DNA of 64,000 nt from Pseudocolwellia agarivorans (GCF_002000085.1 NZ_MUZU01000002.1:62001-126000); one strand, 5' to 3'; positions 8,629 through 18,037 are shown, numbered from the stretch's first letter. The notes: generated by a model not told the origin, from the letters alone. Made by a program: numbers and translations.

Positions 8629-9243
8629 ATGGTTGCGAAAAGACCAACAAAAATTTTATCCGTGAAAGATCAAATTGCAGAGCAGCTTCGCTCAGATATA
8701 ATTTCAGGAGAACTAGCTCCTAATACTAAATTGAACGAAAAAGAATTAGCTGAACGTTTTGGTTTATCGCGAGGCCCTATTCGTGACGTTATATTGCAGT
8801 TAACCAAAGAAGGTTTACTTATATCTAAAAACAACTGCGGCGCTTCTGTTAACAGTTTATTAGATCCTAAATTACAAAAACTCATGATCAGTTTACGACG
8901 AAACATTGAGTTATTTGCTATTGACCAACTAAAAGATTCTCTTACCGAAGATGATTTTCAAGATCTTGAAAATATTTTAACTGAGTTACAAGCAGCCTTT
9001 GACAATGAAGACTATACCGAAGTAACAAAAGTAGATATTTCTTTTCATAACTACCTTATATACAAAGCAGGTGGCGACGAACTGGTTAATATTTGGTATC
9101 CCTATGTTATGAGAATGCGATTAAATTACAAACGTTTAACAACAAGCTCTGCATGTGTTGATGAACATAGACTTATTCTAGATGCATTAAAAAGTGGCGA
9201 TATTAATAAAGCAGCTAAAGCCGTTAAAGCTAACATCAAATAA
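8629..9243 (+). CDS. GntR-family (FadR/FCD) transcriptional regulator
   Basis: 204-residue GntR regulator. The N-terminal winged helix-turn-helix covers residues 12-75, with the hallmark ELAERFGLSRGPIRDVILQL. It is followed by an all-helical FCD ligand domain, with candidate metal-binding D and H in VDISFHNYL and EHRLILDALKSGD. FCD regulators commonly bind sugar acids and recognise short palindromes of the type TTGTNNACAA, which fits the operator found through this locus. It is therefore the best candidate for the locus regulator. That link is inference, since IclR and AraC regulators are also present. An operator and a variant lie upstream and a terminator follows at 9298. Confidence 0.88.
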   Translation: MVAKRPTKILSVKDQIAEQLRSDIISGELAPNTKLNEKELAERFGLSRGPIRDVILQLTKEGLLISKNNCGASVNSLLDPKLQKLMISLRRNIELFAIDQLKDSLTEDDFQDLENILTELQAAFDNEDYTEVTKVDISFHNYLIYKAGGDELVNIWYPYVMRMRLNYKRLTTSSACVDEHRLILDALKSGDINKAAKAVKANIK

Positions 9244-9297
9244 CCTACCAATTAGACCATACGGTTGACATAAGTGAACCGCTTAACCTATTCAATT

Positions 9298-9336
9298 AAA
9301 AGCGTTTTAGCTACCACACATAAATAAAACGCTTTT
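9298..9336 (+). terminator. Terminator after gntR
   Basis: AAAAGCGTTTTA pairs perfectly with TAAAACGCTTTT (12 bp, 15-nt loop), 55 bases after the gntR stop. The rest of the 385-base gap to the next gene holds only the operator at 9508. Confidence 0.7.
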
Positions 9337-9507
9337 AAATTATACTCATTAAAATCTGTTGATCTTTCATATTCAAATTTTATTCGAATTATATGCTTTT
9401 TGATCGCAATGTAAGGAGTCTTGCGTCATTATTCTATGTACCCCCTTGCAACAACCAGCAGACATCAACAGCCCTAATATACAACCTCTCTTGTTGCGCT
9501 CTGAATA

Positions 9508-9517
9508 TTGTCAACAA
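9508..9517. promoter_or_regulatory. Operator motif TTGTCAACAA, site 3
   Basis: Operator copy 121 bases upstream of the NHL-repeat gene, which links that gene to the agar regulon. Confidence 0.6.
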
Positions 9518-9628
9518 TTTAAATTAGACAATAACAAGTAACTTGATACAATAATGTCAGCTTCATGATTAAATGGGTAAACACATACTCCTTTTATCAT
9601 AGATTAATTCAACTGCAAGGCTATATAC

Positions 9629-10714
9629 GTGATAACTCATAATCAATCCGCTACCTTTCCAAAATCTTCGGTTAATCCTCACGGTCGTATTGTTGGACAA
9701 GGAGACTTTACTTACCGTGTAAATACACAATGGGCAAAGCTAGATACTTTAAAAAATCCCGTAGAAAATTGTCATGACTTAGCAATAGATTCACAGGGTC
9801 GCATTATTTTAGTTACGGACAATACCGCTAACAATTTTATTATATTCAATAAAGACGGTGAATTTATTGACGCATGGGGGACTGAATATCCTGGCGCTCA
9901 CGCTATAAAAATAGTAAACGAAAACGGTGAAGACTTTATCTATGTTGTTGATAGTGGCTGGATTGTAAATAAGAATTGGGATGGAAAATCTACTGAGGCT
10001 TGGGAATCACCTTTTAATAAAGTGATTGCTCAATCAGGTTTTATTTCAAAATTAACGATCGACGGAAAACTTATTTTTACGCTAGGTCATCCACAAACAC
10101 TTGATGTATACACTCCCGACATGCCCTTTAGACCAACAGATATAGCCATAGCACCTAATGGCGACTTATATGTTACTGACGGCTATGGTTCTGACTTTGT
10201 ATTGCAATACGACTCTCAAGGGCGATTTATTCGTTGTTGGGGTGGGCATGAAAATAAAAACGACAACCTCAATTTAAAAAATACTCACGGCATTGCGATT
10301 GATTTACGTATACCAAACGACCCACACCTTATTATCAGCTCACGCGCAGAGCAATCTCTTAAGTTATTTGAAATGAACGGAGACTATCGTTCAACTATTG
10401 ATGTAGCAGGCGCTTATATAGGAGGGCCTAAATTTAGCAAAGAGCACTTTTTTGCTCCGGTTTGTTGGTCGCATATAGATAATACTAATGCCCAAGACTC
10501 TGGTTTTATTTCCATATTCAATAAAGAAAATAAAGTTATAGCTAACTTAGGCGGCACACAGCCTAAATATATTGATGGTAAGCTGCAACCGATGCAAAGT
10601 TCGTGGGATGTATTTCAGCATTGTCATGGTATTTGTATAGACGATGAAGACAATTTATATGTTGGTCAATGGAACTCTCATCACGCCCTTCCCTATAAAC
10701 TCGAACGTATTTAA
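9629..10714 (+). CDS. NHL-repeat beta-propeller protein, unknown role
   Basis: 361-residue protein built of NHL-type propeller repeats, for example CHDLAIDSQGRIILVTD (residue 48), RPTDIAIAPNGDLYVTDGYG (residue 168), THGIAID and CHGICIDDEDNLYVGQW (residue 331). The start codon is GTG, with AAGG nine bases upstream. No signal peptide is visible, so it is probably cytoplasmic. The nearest named relatives are proteins annotated as peptidyl-alpha-hydroxyglycine amidating lyase-like, but that activity makes little sense here. The upstream operator suggests a role in agar-sugar metabolism, perhaps as a lactonase or epimerase, since propellers often serve as such. This function is a guess. Confidence 0.75.
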   Translation: MITHNQSATFPKSSVNPHGRIVGQGDFTYRVNTQWAKLDTLKNPVENCHDLAIDSQGRIILVTDNTANNFIIFNKDGEFIDAWGTEYPGAHAIKIVNENGEDFIYVVDSGWIVNKNWDGKSTEAWESPFNKVIAQSGFISKLTIDGKLIFTLGHPQTLDVYTPDMPFRPTDIAIAPNGDLYVTDGYGSDFVLQYDSQGRFIRCWGGHENKNDNLNLKNTHGIAIDLRIPNDPHLIISSRAEQSLKLFEMNGDYRSTIDVAGAYIGGPKFSKEHFFAPVCWSHIDNTNAQDSGFISIFNKENKVIANLGGTQPKYIDGKLQPMQSSWDVFQHCHGICIDDEDNLYVGQWNSHHALPYKLERI

Positions 10715-10720
10715 CTAATA

Positions 10721-10760
10721 AAAAAGCGTTGAATTATTATGTAAAATTAATTCAACGCTT
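10721..10760 (-). terminator. Convergent terminator
   Basis: AAGCGTTGAATTA pairs with TAATTCAACGCTT between the convergent NHL and VCBS genes. The A-run on the left provides the U-tract for the minus-strand gene. Confidence 0.8.
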
Positions 10761-10800
10761 ATCCTATTGTCATCCTTTAAAAACAGAACAACAGCTCAGT

Positions 10801-12759
10801 TTACCGACCAAACTTTATAAGTTGATTAGAGCTAACTTGTTTTACTTCCTCACTTGTTCCGTCTCGCCAAACCACTTTTATTGAATCTATTAAGCTATCA
10901 GTCGCCAACCCAAAATGAGCAATATTCAATAAACTTTGTGAATGAGCTGCACTACCAGAACCAACACGTTTATATTGATTACTTTTAGCTGTTGAAACAA
11001 AAATTTCTGCACCTATCGCATCAACACCCGCTTTAGAATAGCCCACTTGCGTAAGTAAATAATGATTATGCTTACCTTGCGCTGTAGTATTTTTGTATAG
11101 ATGCCATTGGCCGTTATCGTCATCTCCATTAAGTAAATCAATATTACCATCTAGGTTATAATCAAACGCTGCGCCCATGTCGCCATGTGCATCAATATCT
11201 AACGTATTTGCACCATGGCTTAATGATGATTCAAACCCTTTCCCTTGCTTATTAATAAATAAAGCATCAGCAACCCTTTGTTTTAATTCACCAAAGCGAT
11301 AAACAAAAAAGTCGTTATAGGTGTCGTTATTAAAGTCGCCAGAGCTTACCCCCCAGTTATTATCTAAACTTTGCTTAGGTAATAACGCAGAAATATCACT
11401 AAACTTACCCCCTTCATTTCGTAATAAGACATCAGGAACACCTAAGTTTTGTGGTGTCCAATCAGGTTGAATACTCTCAACACCAATTACAGAAGCACGC
11501 ATATCCCAAGCAAGGTTGCTCTTTAATAACCATTCCAGTCTCCAGCGATGGTTACCTTGCTCGTCATCACCTAAATATCCTAAATACCAACCACTTTCGT
11601 TAATAACGTCTGGAAAACCTTTCGCCATATCTGGTGTTATTATTGTTGATTTTACCGGAGTATCTAACCGCGTTTTAGCACCACCTAAATACAAAGGTAA
11701 TACAACTTTTTTAGGTCCTCTGGGGAAATGATAAAACGATAGTAAATTCACTTCTTTTTTAGAAGTAAAGCTAATACCATCATGACTTTTATTACCTTCA
11801 TCACGTAAATCTAAACGTTTTATCTCTTCATTAAAAGAAATCGCGTTATTAGCAATTTGATACCATAATTTTCCGCGAGAAATATATAAATCTAAATCAC
11901 CGTCGTTATCAATATCAGCTTCAGCTACCGCAGTAACAAGGCCTAAATCAGTTAAACTTTTAGGTAACATCTTTGTAGTTACATCAGTAAAAGTAAGTTT
12001 GTCGTCACCTTGCCATAACGTCAACGGAGTATAAGAAGAAAAAGCGACTAAATCTGGAATTTTATCGTGATTAAAATCAGTCACAAATACTTTTTCAGCA
12101 TCAATATGTTCAAAGGCTGCACTTGCTTGGTATGCAAATTGCCCTTTACCTATATTTTTAAAAATAATATTTCTTGGGCCTTTTTCACCATTCATTTGTT
12201 CAGCATTTACTTGAATTAAATCAAGATCGCCATCATTGTCTAAATCAACCCAACGAGCCGAACGGCCTCGCGCGCCCATATGAGAAATGCCAGCATCTTT
12301 TGTTCCATCAACAAAAATACCATTATCATTTCTTAACAGCATAGGTGGCTTAGGGTTAGTACCATTACCTCCCCCCAACGCAACCAATATATCGTTATCG
12401 CCATCTTGGTCGAAATCAGCCGTTGCAATACCATGGCTGTCAGCTCTATTAAAAAGATCAGGTTGTTCTGTATAGGTTTTATCTTTATTAGATAAATAAA
12501 GTTTTACCGGTGTAGTATCGTGGTTACCTAAAACAAAATCGTAAATACCATCATTATTAATATCAGCAACCGATGGTCCTCCATATTTCCAGGCTGGTTT
12601 ATCACGTAAACCAACTTCTTTTGAAACATCGGTAAAAGTAATTTTTGAATCAATCAATGGGACTAATTTCTTACTAGGCTCAGTAGTACAACCTACAAGG
12701 GTAAATGTCATAGGTAAGCCAATTAACATAAGCTTATTAAGGGTCGTTTTTTTAAACAT
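10801..12759 (-). CDS. VCBS/FG-GAP repeat lipoprotein with ASPIC/UnbV domain
   Basis: 652-residue lipoprotein with lipobox TLVGC near residue 24. At least seven calcium-binding FG-GAP/VCBS repeats follow, of the form DxNxDGxxD (for example DINNDGIYDF, DFDQDGDNDI, DLDNDGDLDL, DYNLDGNIDL). The C-terminal 80 residues match the ASPIC/UnbV domain (GAEIFV, GSGSAAHSQS, WRDGTSEEV). This CRTAC1-like architecture is a beta-propeller found on cell surfaces of marine bacteria. It follows SapC, the halogenase-like protein and the TonB receptor on the same strand (44 bases after sapC). A surface glycan-binding role, comparable to SusD in Bacteroidota, is possible but unproven. Confidence 0.85.
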   Translation of the reverse strand: MFKKTTLNKLMLIGLPMTFTLVGCTTEPSKKLVPLIDSKITFTDVSKEVGLRDKPAWKYGGPSVADINNDGIYDFVLGNHDTTPVKLYLSNKDKTYTEQPDLFNRADSHGIATADFDQDGDNDILVALGGGNGTNPKPPMLLRNDNGIFVDGTKDAGISHMGARGRSARWVDLDNDGDLDLIQVNAEQMNGEKGPRNIIFKNIGKGQFAYQASAAFEHIDAEKVFVTDFNHDKIPDLVAFSSYTPLTLWQGDDKLTFTDVTTKMLPKSLTDLGLVTAVAEADIDNDGDLDLYISRGKLWYQIANNAISFNEEIKRLDLRDEGNKSHDGISFTSKKEVNLLSFYHFPRGPKKVVLPLYLGGAKTRLDTPVKSTIITPDMAKGFPDVINESGWYLGYLGDDEQGNHRWRLEWLLKSNLAWDMRASVIGVESIQPDWTPQNLGVPDVLLRNEGGKFSDISALLPKQSLDNNWGVSSGDFNNDTYNDFFVYRFGELKQRVADALFINKQGKGFESSLSHGANTLDIDAHGDMGAAFDYNLDGNIDLLNGDDDNGQWHLYKNTTAQGKHNHYLLTQVGYSKAGVDAIGAEIFVSTAKSNQYKRVGSGSAAHSQSLLNIAHFGLATDSLIDSIKVVWRDGTSEEVKQVSSNQLIKFGR

Positions 12760-12803
12760 ACAATTTATATTTCCAAGTTAAATTTAAAATAGAGGTTATA
12801 AAA

Positions 12804-13541
12804 TTAATTATTTTTATTTTGTGTTAAATACTTACGTTTAAGCGTTATTAATTTTTGTACATGCCCTATTGATGCCATAAGTAAATAACAGGCTTGTAAA
12901 TAGCCTTTTTGATGTAGATCGGTTAACACTTCCGGTGATGATTTTTTTAGTTTCTCTTCATTTATGGTGTAAATACCATCGAAACGTTTATCTTCATGAT
13001 TAAAAGAAACGGTAAGTTGTACTGCCTCAATTAAATCGTATTCAGAAAGAGTTTTAATAAAAGCTTCTGTTTGGATCATGCCGTTAACCAAAGTGGCAAG
13101 CTGGTTATTGACCTCGTTCATATAAGGTGTTGTATTACCTTTATCATCAAAAATCAGTTCACCTTCTGCTTCCTGAACACGGGCATTATCCATGTTGATA
13201 GTAATAACCGTATTTTCTGGTGTAGGCTTAGCACCTGCAGGGCTATTAACTGCAACCATAAAAGGCTGACGACGTATATGAAGAGGAATATAGTTAGCTT
13301 CCCATTGGTCTTCGTTCAAAAATAAGTTCTCGCCTACCTCAAATCCCAATAAAGCACTTAAACCAAACTGACCTGTTTCATTGTCTTTAATCAAACACAC
13401 GGGATATTCAAGCATCAACTTATTCAATTCAGCAGCAATAACGGGAACTAAATGAATATTTTCACCAAATTTAGCCCCTCTGCCTGTCATTACACGTGTA
13501 TTTTTATGTGTTTTTGTATCTAAAACGGTAAAGTTTGTCAT
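12804..13541 (-). CDS. SapC family protein
   Basis: 245-residue protein of the SapC family, named after a Campylobacter surface-layer secretion component. The family motifs are seen: HLVPVIAAELNKLMLEYPVCLIKD near residue 30, GLSALLGFEVGENLF near residue 57 and RRQPFMV near residue 90. No signal peptide or clear membrane segment is visible. In many gammaproteobacterial and alphaproteobacterial polysaccharide loci sapC stands beside a TonB receptor and a tryptophan-halogenase-like gene, exactly as here. Its biochemical function in that setting is not known to me. It is 15 bases from the halogenase gene and 44 bases from the VCBS gene, so an operon is likely. Confidence 0.85.
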   Translation of the reverse strand: MTNFTVLDTKTHKNTRVMTGRGAKFGENIHLVPVIAAELNKLMLEYPVCLIKDNETGQFGLSALLGFEVGENLFLNEDQWEANYIPLHIRRQPFMVAVNSPAGAKPTPENTVITINMDNARVQEAEGELIFDDKGNTTPYMNEVNNQLATLVNGMIQTEAFIKTLSEYDLIEAVQLTVSFNHEDKRFDGIYTINEEKLKKSSPEVLTDLHQKGYLQACYLLMASIGHVQKLITLKRKYLTQNKNN

Positions 13542-13556
13542 ATGTTCATCCTATTT

Positions 13557-15110
13557 TTATACCCGTTGTAAGCCATATTGGTAAATTTTATTTAGCAATT
13601 CACGATTGGTTTTCAATGTACTTGTATGTTCTTTCTTTTGGGTAACTACCTGTTGAAAATGATCCGCTGCAACTTGCTGACTTTGCGCTGAAATACCGAG
13701 AGGATTCGGTTCAGTAATAAACCCCATACCGTATAAAATATATTGATAACTTGCTGCAGGGAAAATCTCTAACAACTGCTCAAAATCAGTATCGCTAGGT
13801 ACTTGATATTGCCATAACAACAGCTGTTCTTTTAAATGATCAGAAATTGTATTTGGGTTCCTATGATCTACCCAAAACTGACTATCCGTTCTTTTGTTTA
13901 AACAATAATGCAGTTTTAAAAAATCGATAATACGTTCCCAGCGGTAACTAAAAGTGTTATTAAAACGCTTTGCCGCTATATCCATTGTGGTTCTATTGGT
14001 TGGAAATTTATCCGCAATCATTTGCGCTGATATTTCTACTAATAACAAAGCAGACGCTTCAAGCGGCTCTAAAAAACCAGCTGATAAACCAATAGCGACA
14101 CAGTTTTTTTCCCAAAACTTTTCTCTATGCCCAGGATTAAACGCTATTTTTCTAAAAGATAAATTTTCAGCTTCTACGGAGGAGCGTTTGAGATAATTGA
14201 GCAATTCTTGATGTGCTTGATCGTCGCTAATATAACGACTTGAATAAACATGACCAACGCCACGACGAGTAGATAAACCAATATCCCATATCCAACCTGC
14301 AGACTGCGCAGTAGAGAGTGTATGTGAAACTATTGGGCTGTTTTCATTTTCATAAGGTACTTGCACAGCAAGAGCCCTATCAGCAAATAAAGTATCGCTA
14401 CAAGAAACAAAAGGAACGTTAAAGTGTTCACCTAAAAGGAGAGATTTAAACCCCGTACAATCAATAAACAAATCGCCAAGTAACTCTGTATTTAAAGAGG
14501 TATTTAATGATGAAATATCACCATTGCTCGCTGAATTAACTTTAACGACATTCGCTGAAACGTAGTTAACACCTAATGTTTTAGTACAATGTTTTTTCAA
14601 AAACTCAGAAAAAACACCTGCATCTAAATGATAAGCATAATTAGCAACAGCAGCATATTCAGCCGTTATCATTTGTTTAGGTGCTAGCCCTAACTCACAA
14701 ATAGCCTCTTGAAAACAAACCGCATTTGAAAATGACTGTCCCCCATTATGATTGACCCAATGCTTAGCTAAGTTTATAGAGTCGTAGCCTTGAGGCAAAA
14801 CAAGCGGATGATAATAAAAATCATCTTTAGATCCCCTAACCCACTGAGAAAATTTAGCGCCTTGTTTGAATGAAACGTTACATTCTTTAATAAAATCAGT
14901 TTCTCGTATTCCCATATTTTTTAGGGTATTACGCATTGTTGGCCAAGTACCTTCACCTACTCCAACAATAGGAATATCAGGTGATTCAATTAAGGTGATA
15001 GAAAACCCTGAATCGACTTCTTTTTTAAGAGTTGAAGCTAAAATACCGGCCGTTACCCAACCTGCAGTGCCTCCTCCAACAATCACGATATTTTTTATAT
15101 GTTTAGTCAT
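13557..15110 (-). CDS. Flavin-dependent tryptophan-halogenase-like protein
   Basis: 517-residue protein of the tryptophan halogenase fold. The FAD-binding GGGTAGW motif is at residues 12-18. The lysine that aligns with the catalytic Lys79 of PrnA appears to be K82 in FKQGAKF. The second signature WxWxIP is altered here to GWIWDIG, with G in place of P. C-terminal motifs such as SAGFLEPLEAS fit the family. True halogenases need a separate flavin reductase, and none is adjacent. Its constant pairing with TonB receptors and SapC in polysaccharide loci suggests a role in modifying or sensing the imported glycan rather than in making a secondary metabolite. Confidence 0.85.
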   Translation of the reverse strand: MTKHIKNIVIVGGGTAGWVTAGILASTLKKEVDSGFSITLIESPDIPIVGVGEGTWPTMRNTLKNMGIRETDFIKECNVSFKQGAKFSQWVRGSKDDFYYHPLVLPQGYDSINLAKHWVNHNGGQSFSNAVCFQEAICELGLAPKQMITAEYAAVANYAYHLDAGVFSEFLKKHCTKTLGVNYVSANVVKVNSASNGDISSLNTSLNTELLGDLFIDCTGFKSLLLGEHFNVPFVSCSDTLFADRALAVQVPYENENSPIVSHTLSTAQSAGWIWDIGLSTRRGVGHVYSSRYISDDQAHQELLNYLKRSSVEAENLSFRKIAFNPGHREKFWEKNCVAIGLSAGFLEPLEASALLLVEISAQMIADKFPTNRTTMDIAAKRFNNTFSYRWERIIDFLKLHYCLNKRTDSQFWVDHRNPNTISDHLKEQLLLWQYQVPSDTDFEQLLEIFPAASYQYILYGMGFITEPNPLGISAQSQQVAADHFQQVVTQKKEHTSTLKTNRELLNKIYQYGLQRV

Positions 15111-15147
15111 ATTAAATACCTCTATATTTTAAGGAATATTTGTAATG

Positions 15148-15178
15148 CAAAAAGGGAACACCAAAATATGGTGTTCCC
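15148..15178 (-). terminator. Terminator of the TonB-receptor gene
   Basis: GGGAACACC pairs with GGTGTTCCC (7-nt loop), with an A-run on the left giving U's on the minus strand, 22 bases after the receptor stop. It may be partial, so that the halogenase, SapC and VCBS genes are still transcribed at a lower level. Confidence 0.8.
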
Positions 15179-15199
15179 CTGCTATAAAATATTAATTAT

Positions 15200-17983
15200 T
15201 TAAAACTGAGCACGAACACCAATGTTGTAACGCGCGCCGTATTCTTCAAAATCAATGATTTGATTAGAAAAACGGCCATGTCGACGTGTTGATTCATCCG
15301 TTACGTTTATACCTTCAGCAAATACTGAAATAGTGTCGTTGATATCGTAGCTAGCTGATATATCGATTTGTGAATAAGCTTCTGTAAATTCAGGATTAGA
15401 GCCACTCTTACCAATAAAGTCATCTCTCCAGTTGTAAGCCACACGGAAAGAGAATCCATCTTTTTCAAAGAAGCCAACAAGGTTAGCTGAATCACTTAAA
15501 CCTGTTAGTACTAACTTATTGTTAAGGTTATGAACATCATATTCACCATCGCTGTTTACAACAGTGTAGTTGGCAATAGCACCAAAACCAGAGTCACCAA
15601 ACATGTGTTGAACATTAAATTCCCAACCATTAACAGCCACTTCACCTAAGTTAACAGGCATATTAACTTGCCAAATAATGGCAGGATCTCCGGCTTGAGA
15701 TTGACAAGCAGTATTTCCTGCTGCTGGACAACCAGGTCTAGGGTTAACACTAGGATCTGTAATAGCTAAACCATCAGGGCCTTCTATTGTTCTATCTTCA
15801 GTACCACTAGAAATAAAATTATCTACATCTTTTCTAAAGTGCCCTAAAGAAACATAGCTACCTTCGCCGTAATACCATTCAAGCGATAAATCTAAATTTT
15901 TAGCTTCATAAGGAAGTAAATTAGGATTACCTTGCCCTGCAGTAAAAGGCCCACCAGCTAAATGAGTACTTAACGTTGTTTGAGGGAACATTGCGTCAAT
16001 ATTGCTACGAGAAATAGTATTACCATAAGAAAAACGCGCAACAAGGTCATCACTGATATCCATCTTAATATTTAAGCTAGGTAAGTAATGGCTATATTTC
16101 CCACCTAAAACATCAGACACTTCGTCATCAGCGAAAATTTTAGACATTTCTAAATCAGTGATCCATTTAAGACCAACAACAGGCTTACCTATAGAGTAGG
16201 CAGTTACCTCTGTAGTTTCATGTCTTACACCTAAATTAGCGTAAATGGCCATACCATTAAATTCTGATTCAAAATCAAAAGAGACATACAGAGCATCGGT
16301 ATTTTCTTCTATACCATTTGTGCTTGCGTTAGGTGCAGCATATAAACCTTGCTCTTTTGTTAATTGAATAAATTGATCCGCGCTGTAACGTAAAACAGAA
16401 TCATAGCCAACACCACCTTCCGTTCGTTCAATATCTAAATTCGTTAAGTCAAGTGAGCTTGTATCCCATACAGCACCAGCAAACCTTGTTGTATCTACTT
16501 TATAAACGGTATTGTTATAACCAAAATTAATCGCAACTAAATCACCATCGCCGGTATTTTCCCAACGACCACTTGCTGTAACCTGCTGAATATTATTTTC
16601 AATTTCATAACCACGTTCTTGTATTAAATCACCAACAATATTTGATTTATCCCATGCGCCACTGCCTGTATGTGCTATGAGTGCAGAATCATCATAAGAG
16701 ATAGAAGGCATATCAGTTGAAAAGTCAGCAGCAATATCAACAAGACCAATAGGACGAGTATCTGGGTCAAGATCTGTATCGTAACGAGGGTTTTTTAAGT
16801 TAGCTAAACGTTCTGCAGGTAATCCACCAGGATTTGCATGCGAAGTTGAGTCATGAACATCTAACTTAAGGGTTAAAGCGTCGTTTACTTGCCAATCAAG
16901 ATTTAAACCAAAAGAGTCATTTTCTGTTTTAAATGAATATTCCCAAGCCCAAAAGTTCAGCTCATCAGCTGCTCTCGTAGGATTAATAATCGTTCCATTT
17001 ACATCGGCAGTGCCTGTATCAACGCCATCAAACCAAAAACTGCTGCGGTTCATTTTACTCTTATCATCTAAGCGAGACATTACATAATCTGCCGTAATAA
17101 TAAGCTTGTCGTTTGGTGCATATTGAAAAACTAATTGAGCATTTTGACGTTCACGCTCAGTATCCTGTTTATCAAAATCAACAGTAGGCACCGTAAATAC
17201 ATGTTTATCTGCGTTGTTATTTGTATCAATAGCATCGGTATTATAGTTACCGGCGGGTCTTTCTGACCACTGACCAGAGCGACCAATGCGATCTGTGTGG
17301 CTATCACGTTCTGCATGAGATAAAGCTAATAACACGCCAAATGAATCATCAAAAAAAGTATTACTTACCATGCCTGATATTTCAGGAGTTACCGAACTTC
17401 CTGTATCTACACTGGTATCAACCACTCCTTTAATACTTGCTGCCGCTTTAAAACCATCATAATTAAAAGGTTTAGCTGTTTGGATATCAATTGTTGCGCC
17501 AATACCACCTGAATTAATATCTGCACGAGCAGTTTTATGAACGGCAACAGCAGAAACAGTTTCAGCGCCTATTTCTTTAAAGTTAAAGCTACGTGAAATA
17601 CCTTCAGAATCCAGTGCTGATGAATTTGGCATTTGACGGCCATTTAATGTCACTAAGTTAAAGCTGGGGCCAAAACCACGAACAGTAACTTGATTACCTT
17701 CGTTATTTGAACGGTCAATTGAAACACCAGTAATACGCTGTAATGATTCAGCTAAGTTAGTATCAGGAAATTTACCAATATCTTCAGCTGAAATACCATC
17801 CACAACACCTGATGCATCACGCTTCATTGCTGTAGATTTACTTAACGAACTAAAAATACCAGTAACTTGAATAACTTCAACGCCACTAGTATCCGCGTTA
17901 GCTTCTTCAGCAAAAACTTGACCACTACTAGCAACTAACATTGCTGCAAAGATCGAATTTAATTTAAATTGACTTTGTTTCAT
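15200..17983 (-). CDS. TonB-dependent outer-membrane receptor, likely agaro-oligosaccharide
   Basis: 927-residue TonB-dependent receptor for energised uptake across the outer membrane. The signal peptide ends near SGQVFA, residue 25. A TonB box-like segment VEVIQVTG lies at about residues 35-42. The plug domain carries KFPDTNLAESLQRITGVSIDR and VRGFGPSFNLVTLNGR, typical of the large TIGR01782 receptor group of Alteromonadales and Xanthomonadales. The 22-strand barrel ends in an aromatic residue (GVRAQF). Two operator copies lie 20 bp apart just upstream, and halogenase, SapC and VCBS genes follow. The substrate is inferred from context. Confidence 0.93.
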   Translation of the reverse strand: MKQSQFKLNSIFAAMLVASSGQVFAEEANADTSGVEVIQVTGIFSSLSKSTAMKRDASGVVDGISAEDIGKFPDTNLAESLQRITGVSIDRSNNEGNQVTVRGFGPSFNLVTLNGRQMPNSSALDSEGISRSFNFKEIGAETVSAVAVHKTARADINSGGIGATIDIQTAKPFNYDGFKAAASIKGVVDTSVDTGSSVTPEISGMVSNTFFDDSFGVLLALSHAERDSHTDRIGRSGQWSERPAGNYNTDAIDTNNNADKHVFTVPTVDFDKQDTERERQNAQLVFQYAPNDKLIITADYVMSRLDDKSKMNRSSFWFDGVDTGTADVNGTIINPTRAADELNFWAWEYSFKTENDSFGLNLDWQVNDALTLKLDVHDSTSHANPGGLPAERLANLKNPRYDTDLDPDTRPIGLVDIAADFSTDMPSISYDDSALIAHTGSGAWDKSNIVGDLIQERGYEIENNIQQVTASGRWENTGDGDLVAINFGYNNTVYKVDTTRFAGAVWDTSSLDLTNLDIERTEGGVGYDSVLRYSADQFIQLTKEQGLYAAPNASTNGIEENTDALYVSFDFESEFNGMAIYANLGVRHETTEVTAYSIGKPVVGLKWITDLEMSKIFADDEVSDVLGGKYSHYLPSLNIKMDISDDLVARFSYGNTISRSNIDAMFPQTTLSTHLAGGPFTAGQGNPNLLPYEAKNLDLSLEWYYGEGSYVSLGHFRKDVDNFISSGTEDRTIEGPDGLAITDPSVNPRPGCPAAGNTACQSQAGDPAIIWQVNMPVNLGEVAVNGWEFNVQHMFGDSGFGAIANYTVVNSDGEYDVHNLNNKLVLTGLSDSANLVGFFEKDGFSFRVAYNWRDDFIGKSGSNPEFTEAYSQIDISASYDINDTISVFAEGINVTDESTRRHGRFSNQIIDFEEYGARYNIGVRAQF

Positions 17984-18007
17984 TTGACTTCCCCATTGAT
18001 GTTATTT

Positions 18008-18017
18008 TTGTTAACAA
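18008..18017. promoter_or_regulatory. Operator motif TTGTTAACAA, site 4
   Basis: First of a pair of perfect operators in front of the TonB-receptor gene, 25 bases upstream of its start. Its position suggests repression by blocking RNA polymerase or translation-start DNA. Confidence 0.7.
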
Positions 18018-18027
18018 TTAACTTTAA

Positions 18028-18037
18028 TTGTTAACAA
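18028..18037. promoter_or_regulatory. Operator motif TTGTTAACAA, site 5
   Basis: Second operator, centred 20 bp from site 4, about two helical turns. Two dimers could bind on the same face of the DNA. Confidence 0.7.

Noticed and set aside
9629-10714. Peptidyl-alpha-hydroxyglycine amidating lyase.
   Set aside because: Only the NHL propeller type supports it. There is no signal peptide, no monooxygenase partner, and the context is sugar catabolism.
13557-15110. Halogenase as sign of a secondary-metabolite cluster.
   Set aside because: No NRPS, PKS or other biosynthetic genes are present, and the gene belongs to a TonB receptor-SapC cassette.
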